Shown: positions 10,425 through 20,844 of the stretch, piece after piece | How positions within the stretch are numbered: the stretch's first letter is position 1 | How the letters are laid out: each line of letters begins with the position of its first letter | NCBI GenBank assembly: GCA_922989275.2 | Contig: OV277861.1 | Span: 40,736,623-40,800,622, forward strand | DNA: 64,000 nucleotides | Reading direction: 5' to 3' | DNA from: Gari tellinella | Taxonomy: Eukaryota; Mollusca; Bivalvia; Cardiida; Psammobiidae | The notes under the pieces: model-generated | Database searches by the model: none | What the model was told of the DNA's origin: nothing | Seen by the model: the letters and a program-made list of their open reading frames with translations, nothing else | Made by a program: the position numbers and the translations under genes

Positions 10425-10770
10425 TGCAGGAAGAAAGTTCCTATTATTGGTGTAATGTTACATAATTTTATATGGTCAAAGAACTTTCAACCTGCTTTAA
10501 GTGCATGGTCACCTATCTTCAGAACTAGAAACAGGCTATGGGGTAAAGGGTTAAGTGGTCACCATTTTCAAAATGAAGAAACAGATCTAGGGTGTAATGG
10601 GTTAAACTTCAAAAGGACAATTCCAGTTACCAAATAATTCCTTTTTGACTTATTAAGTAGGGTTTCTTTGGCAAAGTATATGTTACCTGACCAAGTTGGT
10701 AAACAGTGCAGAAAGAACCCTCTGAACTGGGTCTTCACTGTCTGCACAGGACAAAATTACTGTACTATAT
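10425..10770. repeat. Family A and B fragments
   Basis: The right end of a reverse A (ACCTGCTTTAAGTGCATGGTCACC ... GGGGTAAAGGGTTAA, about 10487-10554), a second A tail to about 10605, then B pieces (AAACAGTGCAGAAAGAACCC, GGTCTTCACTG) with the hairpin collapsed. Confidence 0.5.
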
Positions 10771-10789
10771 GGCCCTATATTGCTCAACT

Positions 10790-11345
10790 GGTACATCATG
10801 TAAAACTTGACCTATAGTGACCTAGATTTGGACTCAACATGACTCACATTTAACCGTGGCCTATATTTCAATGAGGCAAACATTTTGATATTAAAGTTTC
10901 ATTAAGATCCATTGAGATTTGTAGCCTCTAGAGTGTTAACAAGGTTTTTCCGTGATTTGACCTAGTGACCTAGTTTTTTACTAGATATGACCAACATTCG
11001 AACTAGACTGACATATCAATGAGGCAGAAATTTTAATAAAGTTTCATGAAGATCCATAGACATTTATAGCCTCTACAGTGTTAACAAGGGTTTTCTATGA
11101 TTTTACCTTGTGGCCTAGTGTTGACTGGACATGACCCACATTCAAACTTGACCTAGATATCGATGAGGCAAAGTTTGAGACATTTTTACCAAGTTTCATT
11201 CAGATGCAATGAGATTTGTAGCTGCTACAGTGTTAACGAAGCAATTGTAGACGGACAGACAAACTAACATACAGACAATGGACAACGGACAATAATGGAC
11301 ATCCAGTGATCCTAAACGCTCACCTTGGCACTTCGTGCCAGGTGA
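10790..11345 (+). mobile_element. Helitron-like element with tandem 160-bp units
   Basis: About three imperfect units, each with TGACCTAG..., CACATTCAAACTTGACCTAG, AATGAGGCAAA and GAGATTTGTAGCCTCTACAG. Then a run of GGACAGACA / GACAATGGACAACGGACA and a terminal hairpin CTTGGCACTTCGTGCCAGG followed by TGAGCTAA. A 3' hairpin just before CTAA is the Helitron arrangement. There is no protein frame. Confidence 0.55.
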
Positions 11346-11576
11346 GCTAAAAAGAACACACATATGTGTCACTAGGTCACAATGTGTTATCTGTGAAACA
11401 ACTGAGTACTGATGATGATGTGTTTACTGATTGAAATAGATTAGGCCATAGGGGAAACATACACTTTGAAATGTAATCCTGAAAAGCTACCGGTAAAACA
11501 GCAATTTCACAAAACCCATTAGCATGCTACAATAAGACCTTGCTTATTATGTCCACACATCGGCAGGCTCCATTAC

Positions 11577-11752
11577 TGCAGGCCTCCAGATACGACGGAG
11601 TAAACTGAACAAATCCAATATTTACTTACTCATTACAGCTGCAAATCCTATGGTGTTACTACTCATAGAATCGTCTCGAAGAGATTCTAATGAGTAGTGA
11701 CACCACAGGGTTTAATACAGAAATAAAGAATACTCCCCTTATCTGGAGCTCT
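11577..11752 (+). mobile_element. Family D MITE, degenerate ends
   Basis: CAGGCCTCCAGATACGACGG ... CCTTATCTGGAGCTCT. The cassette-3 palindrome is partly deleted in one arm (ATAGAATCGTCTCGAAGAGA). Confidence 0.7.
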
Positions 11753-11759
11753 CTATTAG

Positions 11760-11930
11760 ATGACACTCTAATTGCAGGTAACTGTTTAAAGCACTTTTAA
11801 CATATATCAGAAAGCACAATAGTGGAGTTTTCTGCTTATTTATCACATTGCTTTAACCTACCACCTGTCTTTAACAACATAGTTTAACTCTATATATTTT
11901 TTGGTGATCCTAGCTAGGTTTCACTGTGTT
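11760..11930 (+). repeat. Cassette-2-like palindrome, family E remnant
   Basis: AGGTAACTGTTTAAAGCA and TTGCTTTAACCTACCACCTG flank a weakened stem, with TTTTTGGTGATCC and GGTTTCACTGTG at the right. Confidence 0.45.
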
Positions 11931-11998
11931 TGCATGTCAACAGTTCATAAAAAAAATCGGCCCTGAAGAAACTTCAAATGTACATTTCCAGTTTCCAG

Positions 11999-12117
11999 TT
12001 AACCCATTTAAATGCCTTTTTATGTCTTTAATTTATTCCTCCACTGAAGAAAATAATTACAGTCATGAATATACATCTTAAGAAATATTTCCTTTATTCT
12101 AGCAGATAGTTTTTTAA
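11999..12117 (-). mobile_element. Family A half element
   Basis: TTAACCCATTTAAATGCC and the following A interior up to CTAGCAGATAG. The palindrome and other end are missing. Confidence 0.65.
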
Positions 12118-12198
12118 ACTATCTACAAATGCCAGTGGAAATCACAATTACAGTAAAAACTGTGCTAATATGGCATGATGATCTCTACAGACAATTGC

Positions 12199-12450
12199 TT
12201 AACCCATTACCTCTTAAATACGCATTTTAACGGCCCTTTAATTAATTCATCCACTGAAGAAAATAGGTACACTTTATAGTCATAAATATGTACCATATGA
12301 AAAACTTTCTATATTTTAGAAGATGGTAGCTTAAAGCAGGCTGAAAGTAAAGCAGAATGTGCCTTTAGGCACATTCTGCTTTACTTTCAACCTGCTTTAA
12401 ATGGTCACCTATCTTAAATACTAGAAACAGGCTTTTGGGTCATGGGTTAA
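12199..12450 (-). mobile_element. Family A TTAA MITE (complete, reverse)
   Basis: TTAACCCATTACCTCTTAAA ... GGCTTTTGGGTCATGGGTTAA. Hairpin with loop GTGCCTTTAGGCAC. Confidence 0.88.
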
Positions 12451-12902
12451 AGTGGCATTACTTTTGTCCTGCATTAAGCTATTACCTCTAAATAAACTTG
12501 TCAATTATTCATGTTCTGAGTGATCACTAAACACATGTTTTAGTACATATGGTTATGAAATGGCTGCCATATTCAAGTGATAGGACACAGATAATGGCAT
12601 AAATTTATAGACCAGTTAATGGGTCTGGAAAACCCGTTTTTTAAAACGATAATGCTGCGAATTTCCACTGTTCCTCTTGATTAATGTGTCCCGATGATAC
12701 AATGTCTTTTTACAAAGCGAGATAAAACAATTTTTAACACATTCAGACCTAGCGATAAGTATAATCCTCGTTAACAGTGTATCTGCGAAGAGTACACTAA
12801 GGTCTTGTCCTATGCAAACTGTGTGTAGACCCTGTAGCGTGTTCAATAACCACTGTTTGCTGTTTAGGTTAGCAGTTTGTGCCCCATGTGCAACGTGCAG
12901 AG

Positions 12903-13133
12903 TACAGTAGAGAAAACGTTTTCTTTCCAAATAGCCCCGGTTACGCTTCAACTATTATTTTAATTGTAAACAGTTTGAAGCCAGATCAGACACCGGGTAA
13001 CCCGGCGTCTGATCAGGCTCCAAACTGCTTGCCACTCAGGTTAAAACTGGTAGTCAGAATGGTTAAAAAGTTGTCATTTATTATATTTCATTGCAATGCG
13101 TTTGAACAGAAGAATAACGTCTTCTTTACTGTA
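12903..13133 (+). mobile_element. Family C MITE
   Basis: TA-CAGTAGAGAAAACGTTTTC ... GAATAACGTCTTCTTTACTG-TA. Cassette-1 hairpin AGCCAGATCAGACACCGGG / GCGTCTGATCAGGCTCC. Confidence 0.78.
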
Positions 13134-13189
13134 TTTCAGACCGGCAGCCAACTCGCAATCGATGGCCATCGATTTCTTTACTGAACTCA

Positions 13190-13356
13190 TCACAGATCAG
13201 AGGGCTCCTGCACAATGTTCCTATAGAAACATTCTGCCTAACTGCTTTATTTCATATGGTGCATATTCGTCACTGTATACAGAAGAACTATTTCCTTCAG
13301 TGGAGGAATATTTAACGGGTGCAAAAAGGCGTCTATATTCATAGGGTATAGGGTTA
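13190..13356 (+). mobile_element. Family A right half
   Basis: CAGTGGAGGAATATTTAACG ... AGGGTATAGGGTTAA, preceded by a cassette-1 scrap (CAGATCAGAGGGCTCC). Confidence 0.55.
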
Positions 13357-13399
13357 ATTAATACAGAACAAAAGTAAGGCAGAAATCATTCTGCTCATG

Positions 13400-13505
13400 G
13401 TAGCTTAAAACAGGCTGAAAGCTAGTGTCAAGCAGAAATCTTCCTTAGGAAGATTTCTGCTTTACTTTCAGCCTGCTTTAAGCAGACACATGTCTTCAAC
13501 ACTGA
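13400..13505. repeat. Cassette-2 palindrome variant
   Basis: AAACAGGCTGAAAGCTAGTGTCAAGCAGAAATCTTCC with complement GGAAGATTTCTGCTTTACTT. The loop differs from A (ATCTTCCTTAGGAAGAT), so this is a separate subfamily. Confidence 0.55.
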
Positions 13506-13746
13506 CCACAATCTACCAGGGAAATGGTCGCTGTTTGGTTTCCTGTTTACTGCTTAATTCTTCTACTATTGAATATCTCTGACCATCTTCTTGACCGTAG
13601 GATTGGAATAGTTAATTACAATATTCATTAGATGATGTACACTTGTTTTGAATGCTTCATGTCAACAACTCTATACCCTTACCATGCTGCAGCCGAGTAT
13701 AAACATCCTTTACAAATCGTGCAGACCCTGATCAGAGGGCTCCTGG

Positions 13747-13978
13747 GCTTTTTACTCTATAGATATGCATTACAATGCATTTAATATATTCCTCCACTGA
13801 AGGAAATAGATCAAATTTATATAGTTATGAAAATGTATCATAAGAAATATTTTCCATATTCAGGCAGATTGTAGTTTAAAGCAGAGCGCACCCTTCAGAC
13901 ACATTCTGCTTTACTTTCAACCTGCTTTAAGTGGTCTCCTGTCATCAAAACTAGAAACAATCAATGGGGTAATGGAAT
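13747..13978 (-). mobile_element. Family A element, eroded left end
   Basis: A interior in reverse, ending AACAATCAATGGGGTAATGG. One arm of the palindrome is lost. It lies about 90 bp from FRMPD exon 5. Confidence 0.65.
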
Positions 13979-14068
13979 ACAGCATGTTGAAATTAATTTA
14001 CAGTGGAATGGGCCTACAGATCACAGAGAGAGCAGGATTACAAGCGACTGGTGTTTACTGACACTTAC

Positions 14069-14205
14069 TCTACGTTTTTGATGTTGATTTTGCCTGTCAT
14101 ATTGTTGCTCATGGCGTGCTGCTGTATATGGAGAGCACTAAGACGTAGGATCATGTCTGGCTTTAGCTCATTGTTGAACCTGTCATTCAGGACATCGTTG
14201 ACACA
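14069..14205 (-). CDS. FRMPD: FRMPD-like exon 5: FERM F2 lobe
   Basis: Exon of 137 bp, entering in phase 0 and leaving two bases of a split codon. It starts CVNDVLNDRFNNELKPDMIL and continues RLSALHIQQHAMSNNM before INIKNVE. C.DV...RF..EL....LRLAALHI is a strong F2-lobe signature of FRMPD1/4. The acceptor is ATTTCAG and the donor GTAAGTG. The split GA joins the leading G of the exon at 7777 to give Glu. Confidence 0.93.
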
Positions 14206-14307
14206 CTGAAATAGACACATTGTACCAATATAGTCAAAAGTGCAAATAGGCTTATATTCAACTATAGTTGACCCCTTCACTGCCATGACATCAATATCAT
14301 TCTGCTT

Positions 14308-14547
14308 TAACCCTTTCAACCCTACAGCTCTTTGTAGAGATTACCGATTACAAATGCAAACAGTGTAGACCCTGATCAGAGGGCTCCTACAGGAGCCCTC
14401 TGATCAGGGTCTGCACTGTTTGATAGTTTTATTAGTTTTTGTTGTGATACCAAAAATGAAACAGTAGACTGGTTCAAAATACTTGTACTAGAAGAGTCTA
14501 AAGGATTATAAATACTCACAAGAGAAATTTAGGGTTGAAAGGGTTAC
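14308..14547 (+). mobile_element. Family B' TTAA MITE (complete)
   Basis: TTAACCCTTTCAACCCTACA ... TTTAGGGTTGAAAGGGTTA. Hairpin 14354-14424 with loop GGGCTCCTACAGGAGCCC. About 100 bp from the FRMPD exon 5 acceptor. Confidence 0.8.
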
Positions 14548-14628
14548 GCAATTGTCATTTGTATCATGAGAGGTTATAGAGCTTAGAACAGCCTGAAAGG
14601 AGCTTTCTGCTTTTATTTCAGCCTGCTT

Positions 14629-14882
14629 TAATTTACCCATTACTCCATAGCCTGTTTCTAGTTTTGAAGATAGGTGACCACTTAAAGCAGGTTGAAAGTA
14701 AAGCAGAACGTGCCATAAAGCACAGCCTTCTTCACCTTCAACCTGCTTTAAGCTACCATGGGCTAGGATATAGAATATATTTTTTATGGTGCATATTCAC
14801 GACTGTATAAAATGGAATTATTTTCTTGATGGATTAAATAAATTAAAGGTGTTATAATGCATTTCTTTGGAATAAGGGGTTA
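14629..14882 (+). mobile_element. Family A element
   Basis: TTTACCCATTACTCCATAGC ... TTTGGAATAAGGGGTTA. The palindrome arms are mismatched at the loop (GTGCCATAAAGCAC). Confidence 0.75.
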
Positions 14883-14964
14883 TAAATATCAAATACTGAA
14901 AACCAGCTGTTGGGGACAGAATTTAATGAGTCAGATAAACATATAAAAGACAGTATGAGCCTTA

Positions 14965-15216
14965 AATAAAACACTTTTCAGTATAAACTGACATCCCCTT
15001 ATACAAAACACTTTTCAGTATAAACTGACATCCCTTATAGAAAACACTTTTCAGTATAAACTGACATCCCCTTATATAAAACACTTGTCCAACATAAACT
15101 GACATCCCCTAGCTTATATAAAACACTTTTCAGTATAAATTAACATTCCCTTATATAAAACACTTTTCAGTATAAACTGACATCCCCTTATATAAAACAC
15201 TTTTCAGTATAAAACT
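14965..15216 (+). repeat. Minisatellite, about 35-bp unit, 7 copies
   Basis: Repeats of AAACACTTTTCAGTATAAAC TGACATCCCC TTATAT, with unit lengths varying from 34 to about 40 bp. Confidence 0.9.
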
Positions 15217-15236
15217 GAAACAGCCTAATGAGTATT

Positions 15237-15513
15237 TTAATCCATTACACCATAAAAAAACCTTTTTACCCCTCTAGTTTATTCATCCACTGAGGACAAT
15301 AGCTCATATTTATACAATCATGAATATGTACCATAAGAAATATTTTCTATATTCTAGCAGAATTTTGCTTAAAACAGGCTGAAAGTAAAACAGAATGCGC
15401 CTTAAGGCACATTCTGTTTTACTTTCAACCTGCTTTAAGTGGTCACTTTCAACCTGCTTTAAGTGGTCATCTGTCTTCATAATTAAGAAACAGGCTATGG
15501 GGTCATGGTTTAA
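15237..15513 (-). mobile_element. Family A element with internal duplication
   Basis: TTAATCCATTACACCATAAA ... GGGGTCATGGTTTAA. The right arm segment ACTTTCAACCTGCTTTAAGT is tandemly duplicated. Confidence 0.8.
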
Positions 15514-15589
15514 CATGAAGAAGTCAAGAAGAAGAAGAAGAAATTCTTTCCTGACAACCTGTTTTATATGCTCTCAAGTTTAAAACATC

Positions 15590-16060
15590 ATGTCCATTGA
15601 AATCAATTATGAGCCATATTAGATGTCTGATTAGGCTCCAAACTGTTTGCAACTCAGAGATATTAAAATCAATTGTTAGAAACTTTAACAAATGGTTATT
15701 TTAACTTTTTATTGCATTATGACTGCATTTTATTTGTGTTTGAACAGGAAGCAATATTGTTTTAAAAATCTCCACTGCATGCCATCATAAATTAGTCTTG
15801 AGAAGCCAAGCAGATTTTAACTTCTGTCTAGTTTAATGCCTTGAGGACTATCAAAGTTGACAGGAGTTTTGTAATAAGCCGAGTTTTCCCATAAACTTTC
15901 AAGGAATTGTATGTTTTCTGTTGATTGAGTTCGATATTGTTTTCCTGTTCCAACCCTTCTCCAGCTGTGACTTGATTTGTATTTGCAAACAGTTTGAATC
16001 CAGATCAGATGCCAAGTAATTCTCTATGTCAGATCTGTTTCAAAATGCTTGTCTTTAACT
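15590..16060. repeat. Family C relics
   Basis: GATGTCTGATTAGGCTCCAAACTGTTTGCAACTCAG at 15622 and AACAGTTTGAATCCAGATCA at 15989 are single cassette-1 arms with C-like flanks. The complementary arms are decayed. Confidence 0.4.
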
Positions 16061-16086
16061 CTTTCAACAGGATGGACCTGTTGAGC

Positions 16087-16335
16087 TCATTCACCCCTGA
16101 AACTTAAATAGGCAATTCAAGTTTACAATTCAATTTAGTCCATTTTTGAATAATAAGGGTGGTTGTTAACAATATTTTACAAAATGAAAAACAGTGTAGA
16201 CCCTGATCAGAGGGCTCCTTGAAAAGCCTTCTGATCAGGGTTTACACTGTTGGCATATGACAAGTATACTGTTGGTAGGTATATGATTTGTTCATGACAA
16301 GTATACTAGTCGCTAGGGTCCAATGGTTAAAATAT
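16087..16335 (+). mobile_element. Family B element, diverged
   Basis: CACCCCTGAAACTTAAATAG, cassette-1 hairpin 16190-16256 (GTAGACCCTGATCAGAGGGC), right end CTAGGGTCCAATGGTTAA. Confidence 0.7.
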
Positions 16336-16339
16336 ATTC

Positions 16340-16515
16340 ATTACATTAATTTTGCAAACAGTGTAGACCCAGATCTGGGTCTACACTGTTTGCTAATTTA
16401 GACCAGTATCTATTACATTACCCAGAATTACAAGTAAACTGGTTTGTGGTTTGGTAACTAAAAGATTCACAAGGGAACCTAATAACCCACCAGAGTTACT
16501 CATTGTTGAAAGAGT
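16340..16515 (+). mobile_element. Family B' element with minimal hairpin
   Basis: AAACAGTGTAGACCCAGATC is directly followed by TGGGTCTACACTGTTTG, a loop-deleted hairpin. The B' interior AAACTGGTTTGTGGTTTGGT follows. Confidence 0.7.
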
Positions 16516-16546
16516 CAAATACTGCTAAGAACTAAGTCTTGGTTTG

Positions 16547-16791
16547 TTAACCCATTACCCCATAGTCTATTTCTATTTTTTTTTAAAATAGTTGACCTCT
16601 TAAAGCAGGTAGAAAGTGAAGCAGAATGTGCCTTATGGCCCATTCTGCTTTACTTTCAGCCTGCTTTAAGCTGTTATCTGCTAGAATATAGAAAATATTT
16701 CCTACGATTCTTATTTGTAACAGTATAAATTAACTATATTTTCTTCAGGGAATAAATAAATTAAAGGCATATTTATGGGGTAATGGGTTAA
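16547..16791 (+). mobile_element. Family A TTAA MITE (complete)
   Basis: TTAACCCATTACCCCATAGT ... TTATGGGGTAATGGGTTAA, loop GTGCCTTATGGCCC. Confidence 0.88.
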
Positions 16792-16806
16792 AACTTGCAG
16801 ACAACC

Positions 16807-17056
16807 TACAGTGGAGAATCTGTTATTCTTTCCCGTATAAACGCAAACGTACGCAAACGCAAAGCGCTAAAACGTAGAAAAGAACAACTTTTGGACAATT
16901 CTGATATTTCATGTTTATCTTGGTGGCAAACAGTTTGGAGCCTGATCAGACGCCGGGTTACCCGGCGTCTGATCTGGCTCCAAACTGTTTGCACTGCGAA
17001 TAATAGTTTTAGAGTAAACGCGTTTATTGGGAAAGAATAACAGATTCTCCACTGTA
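16807..17056 (-). mobile_element. Family C MITE (complete, reverse)
   Basis: TA-CAGTGGAGAATCTGTTATTC ... AATAACAGATTCTCCACTG-TA, with a perfect hairpin loop GCCGGGTTACCCGGC. Near-identical to the copies at 3525 and 42963. Confidence 0.92.
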
Positions 17057-17124
17057 TTTGATGCACAAGCCACTGAAGGGTTTACTCTTTTCACCATCAT
17101 AGGTGGCTAAAGTTGACTTTACAA

Positions 17125-17510
17125 ATAGTTTTGATCTGCAGTGTCTGATCAGGATCCAAACTATTTGCAACTCACTTCAATATTTCTTCAATTCAAACTT
17201 CAATCATGTAAGTGGACAACAATTTACAACAAGGTTAAATCACCCAATTAAATTTAAATTTAAATTAAATTTCGGCGCCAAATTATTCGGGAGATTTTTA
17301 CCCTTTCTCCCCTTTATTGTCGTCTGCTTCAGTGATGTTCTCTGCAAGAACGTTTCAAAGTTAGATTTAAGGTTGTATGACTTAAGAAATATAGATAAGA
17401 GTGTAAAACAGTTTGGATCCTGATCAGACGCCGCATTACGCGGCGTCTGATCTGGATCCAAACTGTTTGCAAAGTCGACTTTATGTGACTACAGTGCAGA
17501 AAGGGTTAAA
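17125..17510. repeat. Cassette-1 hairpin in J-like element
   Basis: Hairpin 17408-17472: AACAGTTTGGATCCTGATCA ... with loop GCCGCATTACGCGGC and perfect complement. The right end AGAAAGGGTTAAAA resembles J (TTAA type). The left end is uncertain, with a separate single arm at 17140-17166. Confidence 0.6.
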
Positions 17511-17855
17511 ACACAAGGTTGATGAAGTACGGATATTACAGAAACCAAATGATCAATGGAAAAACACTATTTCATTTTTGAGTAGCTCCTGAAACAGGTT
17601 TTAAACCTATCAAACCCAAGTGACAAGTATACTCATCCTTTAACAGTGTACCTGTAAAGAGTACACTTGTCCAAAGCAAACAGTGTTAAACATAGACCAG
17701 AGGGCTATTAATGAACTGTTAAACCAAAAACCTTAACTAGTCAAAATGGACTAAGTTTTATTATTGGAAACTGCCAGGTAATGTCCATTTGAAGTCAGTC
17801 CGTCTAAAGACCCCAAACTTATCCAAACCTCCCAAAACCCCTTTTCAAAGCAAGT

Positions 17856-18015
17856 TTTTATAATTCTAGCAGATTGTAGCTTAAAGCAGGCTGAAAGTAA
17901 AGCAGAATGCGCCTTAAGGCGCGGCGCATTCTGCTTTACTTTCAACCTGCTTTAAGAGAATACTTGTCTTCAAAACCAGGAACAGGCTATTAGGATAGTG
18001 AGTTAATATTTAGAG
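17856..18015 (-). mobile_element. Family A right half
   Basis: From TTCTAGCAGATTGTAGC through a palindrome with an enlarged loop (GCGCCTTAAGGCGCGGCGC) to CTATTAGGATAGTGAGTTAA. Confidence 0.65.
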
Positions 18016-18399
18016 GTAACTGTGTAAAATGATCTTAAGATTTGTTCGAGTTGTTCCCCTTGAAAAGAAAAACATCGAATATTTAATTTTAAATTAACAT
18101 TTTTTCATTGTTTTAGCTTAAATTTGCCATTTATAAGTTCTTTTTGATTAGATATTAAGGAATTTAAGTGGTTTGGATTGTTTTCAAGTGCTTTAGGCAG
18201 GTTTGGAGAGGTTTGGAGTGGTTTGGGGAGGTTTGGGGTCTTTAGACGGACCCATTTGAAGTTTCAGGGGTGAATGAGTTAAATGGGTTTAACAGTATCT
18301 TGTGCTTTGAAGTGAGACGAGAAAAGAAATATATGATAGATGGACTAACATCATGCAAACCATAACAGTATATCAATTCTGTGAAAATCAGCATGTACA
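18016..18399. other. AT-rich intron with GGTTTGGAG runs
   Basis: Mostly unrecognised. GGTTTGGAGAGGTTTGGAGT-type short repeats at 18175-18240 precede a B-like tail (GAAGTTTCAGGGGTGAATGAGTTAA). Confidence 0.4.
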
Positions 18400-18642
18400 G
18401 TAACTCATTACCCCATAGCCTGTTTCTAGTTTTGAAGACAGGTGACCACTTAAAGCAGGCCAAAAGTTAAGCAGAATGTGCCTTAAGGCACATTCTGCTT
18501 TACTTTCAGCCTGCTTTATGCTACTATCTGATAGAAATTGTTTCTTATGATATAATCCATGACTGTATAAAACAGAACTGTTGTCTTCAGCAGAGGAATA
18601 AATTAAAGGCATAAAAAGAGTATTTATGTAGTAATGGGTTAA
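18400..18642 (+). mobile_element. Family A TTAA MITE
   Basis: GTAACTCATTACCCCATAGC ... TATGTAGTAATGGGTTAA, loop GTGCCTTAAGGCAC. Confidence 0.85.
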
Positions 18643-18722
18643 ACCTGTCTTAAGCAACCACTGAATTAATAAGCATAGTGATCGTTAAAGAGAGGTGACT
18701 ACTTAAATTTTGCAGGGTAAAA

Positions 18723-18877
18723 CAGAGCTGCCATCAAATGATCATGAACAATCCTAAGATTTCCAAATTTTCTTTTTTTCAAAGCATGATTACTTAAAGC
18801 CGGTTGAAAGTAAAGCTTACATCTGCTAGGATAAAAATCCAACGATTTCAGAAAAATCCGGAGAAATGGCAGCCCTG
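18723..18877 (+). mobile_element. Family F MITE, deleted core (6-bp duplication)
   Basis: CAGAGCTGCCATCAAATGAT ... GAAATGGCAGCCCTG flanked on both sides by GTAAAA. The palindrome is reduced to one arm (AAAGCCGGTTGAAAGTAAAG). It is itself inside a cassette-2/E-like sequence (GACTACTTAAATTTTGCAGG ... ATGCACAGGGTTCCTATAGG). Confidence 0.85.
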
Positions 18878-19128
18878 GTAAAAGTAATGCACAGGGTTCC
18901 TATAGGAGACTTCTGCATTACTTTTTCCCTGCATTCAGCTGCTACCAGTCATACTACAAAATTTGTATCATCTTCTAGTGGTCACTAATAATGTAGGTTT
19001 GACTATTGGTACGTTTTGATTCAGAAATATCAGTAAAGCAACATTGCTATTGGACATCAGATACATTGCAGATCCAGAACAGTCATCATGAATGCAACTG
19101 CTGATCTAGGTCTACACTGTTTGCAATG

Positions 19129-20068
19129 CTTAAGGGTGTATCCAACCCATAAGCGATTTTTTCAAAGTATCAAACTTTTTTTCTATCATTGTTTTTTTGG
19201 AAGAGCTATTTTTGATGAATGAAGAAATGGAAAAAAATATATATGGTGGTGTCCTTTTTTTTGAGCTACAGCGATTTGAAAAAGGTATGTCAAATTTGGA
19301 CTTTTTCTCTCAAATTTTACCCATTCAGAGTACAAGCTTCAGTAAAATCTATTTCAAAACAAAACAAACATGGTAATTTGGGTTTTCATTATTTATTTCA
19401 TGTCTATGGTGGTATTTTCACATATAGAAATCAAATTTAGACAAAGCAGGCACTAGGTTTGAACAATATGGATCCTCGAATATCAAAAATATGCTTTTAT
19501 AGGGCATGATTTTATTAGATTTTTTATTTTATGAAAAAAAGTTTGAAAATGAAATAGTTCTAGTATTAAACTTTTTCTTATATTCTACCAAATGAAAGCC
19601 AATGCTAACGCAGTTCAAAATATGAAAAAAAATTGAAAGGTCAGTGTTGAAAATTTTGAGTTATTAAAGTAAAAAGAGTTATCTCCCCTTACAAAATTTA
19701 CAAAAAATACCATATCGATGATATTTAGAGCTTTATAAATTTCACATTTGGTGTCTGTTTTTTCTGAAATTAGCTTTTGTATGAAGAAATACTACCATAG
19801 ATAGGAAATAAATAACACAAAACCAAATTATCATATTTGTTTTCATTTAAAATGGATTTTATTGAAGCGGGCTGTTTGAAAAGGACAAAAAAAGAGAAAG
19901 TGGGTGGGGTAAATTTCACATGGCCATGGAGCCAACTGTTGTTCACCAAAATGTACACTTTTTCTATTTTTTCATTCATCTTAAATAGCTCTTCAATACA
20001 AAACCATCATAAAGTGTTTTCATATACTTTGAAAATTTCTTAAATTCATGACATTGATACACCCTTAA
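19129..20068. mobile_element. 0.94-kb TTAA element with long imperfect inverted ends
   Basis: TTAAGGGTGTATCCAACCCA at the left and GACATTGATACACCCTTAA at the right. Inward, TTTCATTCATCTTAAATAGC / GAAGAGCTATTTTTGATGAATG and AAAACAAACATGGTAATTTG / CAAATTATCATATTTGTTTTC are inverted pairs, giving degenerate terminal repeats of about 350 bp. No protein frame. It shares its right TTAA (20065-20068) with the next family A element. Confidence 0.8.
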
Positions 20069-20316
20069 CCCCTTCCCCCATAGAAGCAACTTTTAGCGTA
20101 TTTAATTTATTCCTCCGCTAAAGAAAATAGTTCCAGTTTATACCCTCATGCACAATTACCATTACAAGTATTTTATATAGCCTAGCAGATTTTAGCTTAA
20201 AGCAGGCTGAAAGTAAAGCAGAATGTGCCTTAGGGCACATTCTGCTTTTCTTTCAACCTGCTTTAAGTGGTCAACTGTCTTCAAAACTAAAAACAGGCTA
20301 TGAGGTAAAGGGTTAA
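20065..20316 (-). mobile_element. Family A TTAA MITE (complete, reverse)
   Basis: TTAACCCCTTCCCCCATAGA ... TATGAGGTAAAGGGTTAA, loop GTGCCTTAGGGCAC. The left TTAA is shared with the element at 19129. Confidence 0.88.
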
Positions 20317-20339
20317 GTGCCAAATTTTCTCATGTACAG

Positions 20340-20670
20340 TGTCACATGTGTGCCTGCTTTAAACCTATTACCCCATAGAAACACCTTTTAGTGCATTTAA
20401 TTTATTCTTCCACTGAATGAAAAATAGTTCCAATTGATACAGTCATGAATATGTATCATAAGCTGCTTTACTTTCAACCTGTTTTAAGTGGTCACATGAT
20501 CTTCGAATCTAGAAACAGGCTATGGGGTAAAGGGTTAAGATACCATCTGCTACGATATACAAAATATTTCTTATGGTACATATAACTGTATAAAGTGGAA
20601 CTATGATTTTCTTCAGGTGAGGAATAAATCAAAGGCCCCAAAAGCCCTATTTATGGGGTAATGCGCTAAG
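20340..20670 (+). mobile_element. Family A host with a deleted A nested in its stem TTAA
   Basis: The host right half (GATACCATCTGCTACGATAT ... TTATGGGGTAATGCGCTAA) follows a nested reverse A at 20358-20538. The nested copy is internally deleted across its palindrome. It entered at the CCTGCTTTAA of the host stem. Confidence 0.7.
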
Positions 20671-20709
20671 TAATCTCCTAATCTTAAGCTCTGAATCTTG
20701 TTCACTTAC

Positions 20710-20829
20710 CTGCATGTAAAAGTACTCAAATGCTATTGGGTCCTGCTTTAGCAAATCATAGGCGTCTTTTGGGACGTAGGCTAGACGGAACATACAGCGG
20801 AAATGTCTGGCTCCCGGCCTACTGGCAAT
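20710..20829 (-). CDS. FRMPD: FRMPD-like exon 4: FERM F1-F2 junction
   Basis: Exon of 120 bp (40 codons, phase 0/0). It encodes IASRPGARHFRCMFRLAYVP followed by KDAYDLLKQDPIAFEYFYMQ. The F.VPKD..DLL..DP.AFEYLY.Q block is the entry to the F2 (acyl-CoA-binding-protein-like) lobe. The acceptor is TTATTTCAG and the donor GTAAGT. A 35-bp minisatellite starts within about 20 bp of the acceptor on the intron side (see findings). Downstream intron is 6504 bp. Confidence 0.93.
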
Positions 20830-20844
20830 CTGAAATAACCAAAC

